Positions 21,773 to 32,418 of a DNA stretch of 64,000 bases are shown in pieces. The stretch is from the NCBI GenBank assembly GCA_034387635.1, contig JAOANU010000001.1, positions 744,001 to 808,000 of the forward strand, written 5' to 3'. The notes below the pieces were generated by a model that saw only the letters and a program-made list of their open reading frames with translations, was not told where the DNA came from and searched no databases. Source of the stretch: Rhodosporidiobolus odoratus (taxonomy: Eukaryota > Basidiomycota > Microbotryomycetes > Sporidiobolales > Sporidiobolaceae). A program made the position numbers and the translations under genes. Within the stretch, counting starts at the first letter, position 1; each line of letters begins with the position of its first letter.

Positions 21773-24700
21773 ATGGTCTCTCCGACTCATCCATCGGGCC
21801 CTCTCCCTCGCTTTACCACCACTCAACTCCGTCCGTCTCGAGCTCCTCTTCCGCCCACCTCGCACGCCCTGTCCTCATCTTCCCGCCCAGCCCGCAAAGA
21901 GTCCCTGAGGCGACAAGGAAGGCCGAGTCAAGGTATTGCCATGGACGGACGGGGAGCCTATCTCGAGGCGGCGTTGGAAAACCGGAGGTTGAACGGCATC
22001 GGGGGACCCGTATTGCGTGAGAGGCAGCCGGGCGCTGAACATGAGCAACCGCAGCCCACAGGGAATCGCGAGTACGAGGACGCGGACTCGTTCGCGGACG
22101 CGTACGCCGGCGAAGTTGGCTCCTGGGAGGAAGAAAATCCTCAGGCAACCGAAACCCTCAGTGCGGAGCAAGAACAGGCAGCGGTACAAACAGGACCCTC
22201 TGGTGCCAATCTGTCCCGTATGACCTCGACAAGGCGGTACCTGGGCGAGCTGGATCCGGACGACGACTTCGAGGCCTTGCAGGAAGGAGACAGGTCGACT
22301 TGGCATTCTGGTTACGACACCGAGGCCAGAGGTAGCGTTGCTTCTCTACAGCCCCCGCAGGGTATCTCTGAAGGTGCTCGGAGAGGTAAGGTGCCTCGGG
22401 ATAGCGCGATCAGCGCCATGACGACGGGCAGTATGGACGGCGATCCTTTCTCGTATTCGGTACGTAGCCAGTTTCACCTATGCTCAGCTCTGTCGCTAAC
22501 TATGGTCTGCTCGCAGGCCTACGAGTCCTTCCCTCCCCCCTCCTCGCACGAGTGTTCCCATCAAGAAGACCCTGAGCCGCTTCCACCACCTCTTCCCTCT
22601 GTGCCTGCTCAACCTCGGTCACTTCCTCGACTTGCTTCGAACCCCGTCCCTTCCGCTGGCGAACCCTCGCCTGTTGTACGTATCGGTCCACCGTCGCCAA
22701 CCACTGAGGCGTACTTGCAAAACCCGCACGACTCTGCACTCTGGTCGGAGATCACCTCGCCTTTCGGACCTCCTCCCGCCCATACCGCACCAAGAGCTCC
22801 GCAGCATTCGTCGCCTCCACAGACTTCGCTGCCATCTTCCCCCAGCCAGTCTGGCAGCCAAACCCGCTCGCAAAACCTTTCTAGCGCCAAAAACTTTTCT
22901 CGTCCCTTCGTTCCACCCCTGCCTTCCGCCCATCCCCCGACAGCTGCTCCTCCTCAACGACACGGCCCACAACCCAAGCCGTCTTCTTCCGGTGACTCAT
23001 ACGAGCGAGACCTCGAACGCAGCAGCAGTCTAGGTCACGACTCTACCGCTGAGCATTCGTCTTCTCTCGGACACTCGTCGAGCGTCGGCCACTCTACCCA
23101 GAGCGGCCATTCGCTGTCGAGCTCATGGGAGGACAGGCAGATGGTCGGGTTCCGGCAGCAGGAAGAGGCCAAGCGGGCGATCGCGCTTGCACGTAGCAAG
23201 AGCCAGCGAGCGATGGCGGATCGGAGGGAGGAGCGGGAAAGGCAGGAAACCGGGGTGGAGGAGTTGCGAGACGAACGCACTGTACCGCCCATTTCCACAA
23301 CAGCCGATCATATGCCCTCGCATCTCGTGAGCGAGTCCGTCACTGCCATCCATTTCGCCCATCCGTCCTCGCCACCAGCTTCGGCTTCCTCCCCTATTCA
23401 CCCCCCATCTGCCGAGTACCAGGAGCACGATCACGCCTACGATCATAACGCACAGTACCTCGTTGCTCCTTCCACCTCTTCAGGCGGGTTCGGCCCACCC
23501 TCGCCCTTGTCAAACCCGCGTCCTTCGCCTCAGCCGCCTCTCCTCGCTTCTACACCCATCTCTATCCCCAATACACCATCTTCTCCTCCGACGGCAGGCT
23601 TCCTCTCCCGCTCCGCTGGCTCGCAGCATTCTTCCCCGCCTTCTCCTTCCCAGCAACGCCAGCGAAACGTTCTTCGCAAACCTCGCCGCCCGAGCACTGG
23701 AGACAGCCGCCATGACACACCCTCTTTTGCTCAGCCAATGAACCGCTCGCCTTCCGCGGCATCGTCCGTGGCTTCGAACAGCTCTAGCACCGGCGGCGCC
23801 TGGTCTCGTTTCCGAGCCCGGTCGAAAAGCCGCTCTGGCGCGGATCAACGGCCTGATACCTCGACCCTTCGGCCGCCCCTTCCAGCAATCAGTGCACCCA
23901 TCTACCACGACCTTCCTTCCTCCTCTACCGCACCTGCTTCTACCTCCATTCCCGCTTTTTCATCCCCTCTTTCCCCCTCTGGACCCACTCCCCTGTCAAA
24001 AGCCGACTTCACCCGTCTCGCCGCTTCTCGTCCTGCCTTCCTCCGCGCCAAGACTGACCCCAACGAAGCGGTTTTCAAGTCAGTCGCTGGGGCTCATACC
24101 GTTCAAGCCGGGTTAGTAAGCGGTGATCCCTCTGCAGCACGAGGGAGAGTACTGGTCAACGGTGAAGAAGAATTCGAGCACCTCAGCGAAGCAGGAGGGT
24201 CTTTACTTCCTCCGTCTAGACCAGGAGGAATGGCCAGGTCTGCATCGGATCAAGGTCCTCAATTCCACCGTCCTCACCACCATCAAAGGGAAGGATCTGC
24301 GGTCCCATCGCTTTATTCGCAGTATTCTTACTATGATTTGCCTGACTCTCCCCAACCTGGATCAAGACAACCTTCCCCACTTGCCGCTTCATCGTTTTCG
24401 GCGCAACAAACCGGATTGAGTACGACGACGACGACTGCGACGGTCAAGTTTGGTGACGGTGGAGGGGGAGGGGCAGGGGTCAATAGAGCGTCTTCGACGA
24501 TGGAGAAGCTTGGAGCGGCGACTAGGGCGGGGAGGAGCAGGCTGAAGGAAGTGGAGCGGACGGCGAGTGGCAGGGAGGGTAGGAGGGAACCGACTTCGGC
24601 GGAGGATTTTCTTCGTGCGTTCCCTCTTCTTGGCTCTTCGTCCTTTTCCCTTCCGTTGACCTGGTCCTATCGCCCTACTGTGCGTGTACTTTGCCCTTGT

Positions 24701-25594
24701 ATTGCTCGCTGATCGCCGGAATCTTCGGTTGGCGGTTCTGCGCGTTGCAGAGGTAGGCATCAACTTGCATGAGAATGGCGAACTCGAACGGGCGGCGTGG
24801 TGTTTCGAGCAGAGTGCGAAGAAGGACGGAGGATGTGGCGCAGGGATGTTGATGTATGGGTGCGTTGTACTTTCTCCCAGTTCCCCGTTGTTTGTCCCGA
24901 GACTCACTTTGCTTTCCTCTCTTTACAGGCTCACTCTACGGCATGGCTGGGTACGGTTCTGCCACCTTTTTCAGTTCAGTGACACGGTTGCTGACGCGAT
25001 ATGTGCTGAGCAGGGCTGCGCCATCAATGCCGGACTCGGCTTTCGATACCTTCAGAAAGCGGCAGAGTCGGTCGTTGAGGACCTCGATCGAGTGGTCTTT
25101 GGCGGACGGACATTGTCAGAGGCCGAGGCCAATACGAAGGCTGCTAAGGTGCGTGGTGTTGCCGTCCTGTTTTCGCTGTTCGCATGGCAGAGCTGATTTT
25201 GCTCCATTCGCCCCACTTTGCCCTATTCTCCCATCCTGTCTGCTCACCTTTCCCTCCCCTCCCCTTTCGACTCTGCACATTGGAATGATCCCGCGCATGG
25301 CTCGTGTCTCTGCAGAGTGAACTCGTCCTCGCCTTGCACGAAATGGGCGTCTCGTACCGCTTCGGCTGGGGTGTTGCCAAAGACAAAAAACTCGCCGTCT
25401 CGTACTTCAAACTCGCTGCCGACCTCGGAGACCTCGACGCTCAACAAGATGTCGCGTTCATGTACGCCAATGGAAAAGGAGTTAAGAAGAAGAACGTCAA
25501 GGTCGCGGCGCATTATTATAGGATGGCTATTAAGCAGGGGGCGTCGGATTTTGGATTGAGCTGGGTTTGGAAGAAGAAGTATGAGTCGGATTAG
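21773..25594 (+). CDS. Sel1-repeat protein with long disordered N-terminus (Dsf2/Nif1-like)
   Basis: The ATG at 21773 opens a frame of about 940 codons with one in-frame-compatible intron (donor GTACGT near 22460, acceptor GCAG near 22516). A second candidate start is MDGRGAYLEAALENRRL at 21952. Most of the protein is Ser/Pro-rich and disordered, with a short charged helix (QEEAKRAIALARSKSQ). The last four exons encode Sel1/TPR-like repeats: VGINLHENGELERAAWCFEQ, GMLMYG joined to LTLRHGWGCAINAGLGF, LALHEMGVSYRFGWGVAKD, AVSYFKLAADLGDLDAQ and AAHYYRMAIKQGASDFG, ending KKYESD. This layout recalls yeast Dsf2 and fission yeast Nif1, adaptor proteins linked to cell-cycle and bud-neck control; that assignment is an inference from repeat style. 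A run of 22 G starts 12 nt after the stop codon. Confidence 0.75.
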
Positions 25595-26925
25595 GAGGAG
25601 GAGGAGGGGGGGGGGGGGGGGGGGGGGCAAGGTCGCAGAGCTTGGGCTAGTACGTCTACCTTTCCGTTGCTCCGCTGCCTCAGTTACTGCCGACTCAGCG
25701 CTAGAGTGACTGTTCTCGCACATGCTGTGAGCCGGGGCTCACTCTTTGACTCTTCGCAGTACTTTCCTCCCTATCTCGTCGTCGGCCACAGAGTATCTCT
25801 TTCGATTTTCACCTGTACACCCATTTCTTCCGTTCTTTTCGCCTCGCTCCTCCTTGATGGGGGACAAGTGCCGTAATTTCGCATTCTTGTCTAGCTGTCG
25901 TACATTGTATTGCCAAGTCGCATCCTCTCACCTGCGGCCTACAACGTTACGAAGGAGAAAGAGTGAGCCAGTCCGAAGACGAAGGATAGAGCGATTGGGA
26001 CGCCTGCGGTAACGCATAAGCAGACGGTGTAGTGCGCGCAAGCGCTTCACCGGCGACTCTGCCAGCAACCGGGCTTGGGAGCGAGAGAGCGCAGCTTATG
26101 AGGGAATCTTCGGCTCCTTTGCAATTCGCTGCACATGGCTACATTCGGCAGCGCAGTGGCCGAAGGCTATGCAGATAGATAGCTGTGCAAGTTCGTAGCC
26201 AGGAGACACCGGATCGCACGATGCAAGGTCCTACAAGGGAAAGAATCGAGGTCAGTATCCCAAGATTGTAGTCAAACCGCCTGCTCCCTCGTACATGCTC
26301 CATCAGAGTCGCGCGCGCTCCCGCCCATTGCCCGCTCTACACTGTCCAGCCAGAGCCAAAGCCGTGCGAGTGATCGAGATCGGGCGAGAGTTTGCGCGGA
26401 AAAGGCCCGTCTGTTTGTCGTCAGCATCTGGCGCATCCAGCTCGCCGAGACGAGAGAGTGCCCGTACTCGAAGAACAAGGATGACAATGAGACTGGTTTC
26501 ATCGTTTGGAGTTTGTAGGGGAGGTAATCGGAGAGTTAGGGGAGGAGGACGTACAGTGATTACAGGGAAGTATCGAAGGGTTGGGGGCGCGTCTTACCGT
26601 GCTGGATCGTGTTGTACACAGCGTTCGTGCGTTTGTGGCTGCTCTTAACCTTTTCAAGCGATGTTGCGGAAGATGGCAAGATCGAAACTGATGAAACCCG
26701 AACGCGCTTCAACTTGTTCCCCCGTGCGACAACCCGCCGCTAGCTGATAGGAAGTCGAAGAGTGCTCAAGGCTTGGTACAGCGATCCAGATCCCCTCCGA
26801 CTCGCGCCACCTCGATCCGCCGCGTTCGCCTCACCCTCTCCTTTCATCGCTCTCTCGCGCCTCTTCAGCTACAACACATCAACTAAGGAAATCAAGCACG
26901 ACGTAGACGGGGTGATCAGTCAGCC
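25595..26925. other. Intergenic region with poly(G) tract
   Basis: It holds the 3' flank of the Sel1 gene, including G22 at 25606-25627, and the CHS7 promoter. Short frames on both strands lack motifs. I see no gene. Confidence 0.5.
25606..25627 (+). repeat. Homopolymer run of 22 G
   Basis: The run follows a GGA/GAG-type purine stretch immediately after the TAG of the Sel1-repeat gene. Exact length is uncertain because homopolymers are error-prone to sequence. The sense transcript could form a G-quadruplex. Confidence 0.85.
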
Positions 26926-28253
26926 ATGAGCTCAAACGCAACCTTTGCATTCGGGTCCTACGTTAGTCGCCTCTTTCCCTTTCTTTCCTCCCCGTGGCAT
27001 TGCTGATCGACACCCTCACACCGAACAGGACTGGCCGTGTACCCAAGCGGCTCTCATCGTCTGCCCGTTGCTCGGAAACACCGACTGGGGCGTCGAACCT
27101 GTCTGCTACTCTCGCAATGTTGAATTCGGCCGAACACTGGTTTTCCAACCTGGTACGCTTCTCTGGCTGATCGTCCCCCTGTGCCAGCTTCGCTCACGCT
27201 CTCGCCTTCACAGCCACCTCGTTCCTCCACATCTGCGCCCTTCTCATGGTTATCATCATGGTCCTTCACATCCGATCGAAATACACCGCCGTCGGCAGGA
27301 AAGAAATCCTCATCTTCTTCTATTGCTACTTTCTTGTCGAGCTCCTCGCCATCTTCCTCGACTCGGCCATCATTCCTTCAAGCTCGAACGTCTACCCTGT
27401 ACGTGCTGCTTCGCTGCCCTTTTCGATGTGGCGCGAGCTGACGGCAGTTTTCCGTCGAGCAGTGGTTTGCCGCTATCCATACTGGGTTGACCTGTGCGAC
27501 GTATTGGGCTCTACTCGTGAATGGATTTGTCGGATTCCAGGTCGTCGAGGACGGCACGCCTCTTTCGATCTGGGTGCGTTCTCCCCATTTCTCCTGCCCC
27601 GTTCTTCCCGAGGACTAACTTCGAGATACTGTTTGACTGCAGTTCCTCCAAGGCTCTTCAGCGGTCGTCGGTCTCATCGTTGGCCTTGTTGCCATCGGTA
27701 CCTTCAAGAACTCGGCGGGCCTCGATTCGACGCATCCAACCGGGTTGTGGGTTCTGCAGTTCATCTTTAACGTGCGTTCTCATTTCCGCACTAGCGCGCA
27801 TGAGCTCGACTGACGTTCAAACACGTGTCACACAGCTCGCCTGCATCGTCATATACATTGTAGCGCAACTCATCCTCGTCATTCGAACCTTGGACGACCG
27901 CTGGCCGATTGGCGATATCGTCTTTGGAACCGCCTTTTGGGTCATCGCCCAAGTACTCCTCTTCGGGTTCAGCAACACAATCTGTGACGCCGTTAGCCAT
28001 TACATCGACGGGACCTTCTTCCACGCGCTTTGTATGCTGTTGGGCGTGATGATGGGTGCGTCCTTGTCTTCCTTTCACGAGTGTCTCTTTCCTCGCGTGC
28101 TGATCCACTTTGCCGCCAATAGTCTACAAGTACTGGGACAGCATCACTAAGGAGGACCTTGAGTTCTCGGTTGGCAGCAAAGCCAACGTCTGGGTCTTGG
28201 AGGAAGACCAGGCTTCAACCTACCCGCCTCAAAAGTCCTGGTCCGGCTACTAG
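26926..28253 (+). CDS. CHS7: Chitin synthase export chaperone Chs7
   Basis: Chs7 is an ER membrane protein needed for exit of class IV chitin synthase (Chs3) from the ER. The ATG at 26926 gives [12 protein letters not shown] and six introns follow. Spliced blocks are [28 protein letters not shown] joined to [126 protein letters not shown] and [10 protein letters not shown]. The tail [13 protein letters not shown] runs to KSWSGY with stop at 28253. The string of about seven hydrophobic segments and the [11 protein letters not shown] and GFVGFQ..EDGTPLS blocks are characteristic. Size (about 310 residues) is normal. Two chitin deacetylase genes lie within 25 kb. Confidence 0.93.
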
Positions 28254-28739
28254 GCGGTTACAGCCGGTCACATACGTGGGTCCGGCCCGCCGAGCCAGTC
28301 TCCGGCTTGCACCTGTACAGACACTACTCCCTCTCGTTCTCTCTCCCTTTCGCCTCTTTCGTTTTCTCCCCTCCTCTTCTGCCCCAGTTTCCTCAGACTA
28401 TGCCTCATACACCGACTCGTTGTTCTTCTTAGCGCGGTTTACATGCACGTGTAACGATACCCCCTGCAAACCTTTCCCTAGAACAGTCTGCTCTCGGGCA
28501 CCCGATTGGCTTTTTTTGCTGTTGCAACTCGCTCGGCACACCTGTTGCTTGGTCAGAGTAGTACCGCTGGAGGCTCGAGGGCGACGACGGGCTGAAGATT
28601 ATCTCTGTGCTGCCTCATCGGGTGACCTTCTCGAGGAGCATCACCTCGCTGACCTCCTCTCGTTCTCACGTCGACTTGCTCTGATTACGCTGGAACGACC
28701 TGAGATCTAGCTTACTTGCCGCACTCTTCGCTCTGCATA
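28254..28739. other. Intergenic region
   Basis: The region is T-rich after CHS7, consistent with its 3' UTR, and then holds the upstream region of the next gene on the same strand. No gene is supported. Confidence 0.5.
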
Positions 28740-30349
28740 ATGGCATACGCATCCCCTCCATCCTCGTCATCTTCGACTTTGCCCCCCTCATCAACTTCCG
28801 CTACGCATGCATCAACCTCATCAACTATACCACCCGAACCTTACGACTCGCCAGTCAAGTCATCACACCCCCTAGATGATCGAGGCTATAACCACAACGG
28901 TGCCGCTTCGGATGAAGAGGGAGACTTGGGAGGTGGGTCATTGAACGCTCCGAGGAGGGACAAGGGAAAGGGAAGGGCAAGGGACGACGCACAGTACGGG
29001 CGGTTGGGAGGGAGGGACTCGCGAGTTGATCAGGAAGAGCAGGAAATTGAGCTGGACGAGGACGTAGAGGCTGCTCGAGTGGCAGAAGTGCGTCTTTTCC
29101 GCACTCATGTCATACTTCGGTCCAATGAAGCTCACCTCGCCATGTGTAGAACCTTGCTCGATGGTCTCGAGCAGACTCGAAAAGACGGGCCGACTTGCGA
29201 CGCTCTTCAACCCTCGTCTATCCCTCTTTACCTTCTCCCGTTCAAATCCCTTCTGCAAGCGGTATAATCCGCCGCACCTCCACGCTGATACGTACCGCAA
29301 GTCGGAGAAGAAGTGGGGCGGGAGACTTTAGAAGCCTGGGGAACGAAGAGCTGGAACTGGGCGGGACTGGGGAGACTGCCGGAGTAGGAGCACGGAGAGG
29401 GCGCAAGAAGCTGAGCGTAGTAACGGGTGCGGGGCAGGAGAGTAGGACAGTAGGAGGTACCGCAGGTGCTCCCTCTCTACCGAAGCTCGGGGAAGATGAG
29501 GAGGAAGAGCTTGATCCGGCCCGAACACCCACTGCCACTTCCCATCTCCAGCCGACGCAGATACTACCCGCCTCCTCCGCCGACGTTTCCGACCCCACCG
29601 CCGCTCTGAATCCGCCCTTGGCAGACCCATTCTCCCCCTCAAACGCTTCTTTCGTCTCACTCGCCTCTTCTGAACGTACCGCCCGGACCGGTTCCCGCTT
29701 CGTTGAAGACCTGCCGCCACTGCCCCTCAGCCCACCCGCGCACGAAACCTCGCACAACCACGACCCTTTCATGACTCCTACTTCTCCCACTGGCGGTGGC
29801 TCCCTCCCATTCTCTATGAGCAGCACGACCTCACCACCTCGACAACCTCGCTCGTCTCAAGCCGGTGATCGGGGCCCGAACCCCTTTTCCGACGTGGTAG
29901 TCATCTCTCCCCCTTTCTCTCCGCCAAACAATCCGGCAAGGCCACCTCTTCACCCACAACCCTCTCAACAGAGCATAGCCACTTTTGCTTCTTCCTCCTA
30001 TTCAGCCGCCGCACCTTCTCTTGCGCCTTCAATGAACGTCTCGCATCAACGCTTGAACTCCTCAGAGTCCCTCTCTCCCGCTCAGGCAGCCTTGACGAAT
30101 CTCGAGACCACTTCCACAAGCGGTGGGATGCGTCGAAGACCCCCTTCCGTTGCCTCGACCTCACCAGCAGGTAGCATCGACGGTAGAGATACGGAAGGCT
30201 ATACTCGAGCGGTAACGCAGAATGAGGTGGAGGACGTAGATGGAGGAGTGGGTTGGCTGGATGCCTTGCTCTGCGGATGTTGGCGGATCGGAGATGGGAC
30301 GAGGGACGGGACGGTCGAACAGCAAGGGAGGACGAACCCGATGGAATGA
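28740..30349 (+). CDS. Disordered protein of unknown function with Cys-containing C-terminus
   Basis: The ATG at 28740 gives MAYASPPSSSSSTLPPSS. Exon 1 ends at a GTGCGT donor near 29088 and continues after an acceptor near 29150, where NLARWSRADSKRRADLRR follows. The body is Ser/Thr/Pro-rich with an acidic stretch (DEEEEELDPAR), an NPF tripeptide within GPNPFSDVVV and a Pro-rich LPPLPLSPP segment. The C-terminus is more structured: NEVEDVDGGVGWLDALLCGC followed by WRIG. The terminal LLCGCW could be lipidated or membrane-proximal; that is speculation. I do not recognise the family. Confidence 0.65.
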
Positions 30350-32418
30350 GTGAGTGACGGCCGGCCAGGAGAGTCGATGGAGGCACGGTGTGGCTTACGA
30401 AGGGAGGGGTTCTTAGTGCGCGGTATTCTTCTTCTTACTTAGCTTTGTGCGCCGTGTCCATTTGTCTTGTTGTTCGTATTCTTTGCTGCTGGAACCGCAG
30501 GATGTGTCTCTTCCGCAGTCCTACACTGCCTTGGTTGATTGGTAGAGCAAGGACGTGCAGCGAACTCGCCGATGCGTGATCAAATACGAGGAAGAGAAGG
30601 GAATAGCTCGCAAGGTGTTGTTCCCTGCAGCCCCTGCCGGCCAGTTACCTTCAGTGTCCGGTCATCCTACTTGCACCTCCAGTAGGCCGAGTGTCCGTGA
30701 CTCTGAACGTCGGCGGGAATGGCTGGGTGTACTTTTTCGCACAGGCGGAAGAAGCGCATCCTTGTATGTAGCAAGCGTCCTTGCACAGAATGAGTACACC
30801 GAATGCGAGGTAAGGTATTATTGTGGCCAAGCGGCACCAGGCTCTGCAGTTGGAGCTTTTGATAAGGGGTAGTGAAACGAGAACGAGAAAAGACTGGAGA
30901 AAAGGCTCGCGAGCTTACAAAAGAGGTGGCGATCAAGCGGTTAATCCAGCTCTCCTCCCTCATACAGGCTCAAACATGACGCAGTCATACCGGCCACTGG
31001 CAGCAGACAGCGTTGACGCTGCATGAGTTCAGGAAGGAAACGGGAAGAGCTGTTTTTGCTTGCGAGAGTCTGTCGGCAGCTTGTTGTAGTCTAGCGTTCC
31101 GGAGTTCGAGCTTCTACAGATCCACGGAGGGGAGCACGGTGCATGTGTGGGGCAAGAAGTGCAGAAGAGAGATTCACCTCGACTGAAGAGTTGCAGAGCT
31201 GCGACCAGCTCGACATGGAAAGGCTGGAGCAAGTCGGCCGCCTCACCAGAGGTTCGACTGCGCGTCGAGAACGCTGGCGCAGGCGACCTAGCACGCGGGA
31301 TCAGGTGAAGTGACCATTGCGCCGCAGGAGCAAGCAAGTTGAGAAGGTCGGACTTTTTCCTCTTGTCAGGGTGAGCAGGGAGGCAGGAGCACGCTGAGCA
31401 GGTTGTATATCCCTGAGCGTACGGGTCGTCGCCCTTCGACTGTCAGCACCTGCGGAAAGAGTGCAGGAAGGGTGGCCGCGTGCGCTGGACGTCGCGACTC
31501 GGCGAGGGTTCGCGGCAGGAGTTTCAAGCCACTCCGTACATCGGGCACGTCGAGCCGGTGGCATACCGAAGAATCGAGTCTAGTGACACACAGCAGGGTC
31601 AGAACACTGCTCCAGTGCTAGGACGGAGGGGACAAACAGTTTTCTCCTCCAGTGGTTTCATCTACAATCCGGCACCCTCACAACCTTGCAGGCCCACTCT
31701 TCCTGAGCCTCCCCCTGAGCTCCAGCTCTAAAGCTGAGCTGTCGATCTAACGGAGACGACATACCTGAGACTGACTTCCCTTGCCTTCCGAGCGCTGCCA
31801 GAACACGACGTTCGCGGCTTATGGCTTGGGCGGCCTTGAGCGGTAGCGGAGAGGCGACTGCCCGATGGCAGACTATATTAGGGGCGGCTAGGAGGTCGAG
31901 GCTAACAGGCAGGCTAAGTTGTACAAGCCAGCGAGTGAGCGAGAGGTGGAGAAGAAAAGAAAAAAGCATCACCAGAACCGACATGGACAACTGGCTATAA
32001 GGGATCCACATCCCTGGTCTACAACTTTGGACGCTCGGAGTGACTGTCTCCGACGCGCATGCAGGCGGGAATGGCCGGGGGCTTGCTGGGTTGAGAAAGT
32101 AATAGGGAAGGAAAACGTGTGTCGCTGAATGGGTGGAGGGCTGCCCGACCTGCCCGAGTTTATTCTGGCCTGCGCAAAGTGACGCAGTAGCCCGGGGACT
32201 TCCGACGAGGGGGGTCAGCGGAAGGAACAGGAAAAGCGCAACAATTCGATTACCGAGGAGGATTGGAGTATTTGTAGTCAAGGCCATACGCATTAGACTT
32301 GGTAAAAGGTAATGTTAAATTGGACCGATGTCAGCCAAGTCCAGCCCCTTCATGTCGATCTTCGTTTGCTTCCTCCCCTCGACCCGCTCTTTGCTGCTTT
32401 ATCACCTCACTAGAGCTC
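30350..32418. other. 2.1-kb region without a supported gene
   Basis: All frames are short, start from non-ATG codons or overlap on opposite strands, and none shows a motif. The region contains patches of mixed composition and could hold a non-coding transcript or a decayed element, but nothing in it can be named. Confidence 0.4.

Noticed and set aside
30530..30600. tRNA-like A-box (TGGTAGAGCAAGG)
   Set aside because: No matching B-box (GGTTCRANNCC) or acceptor-stem pairing follows at the right distance.
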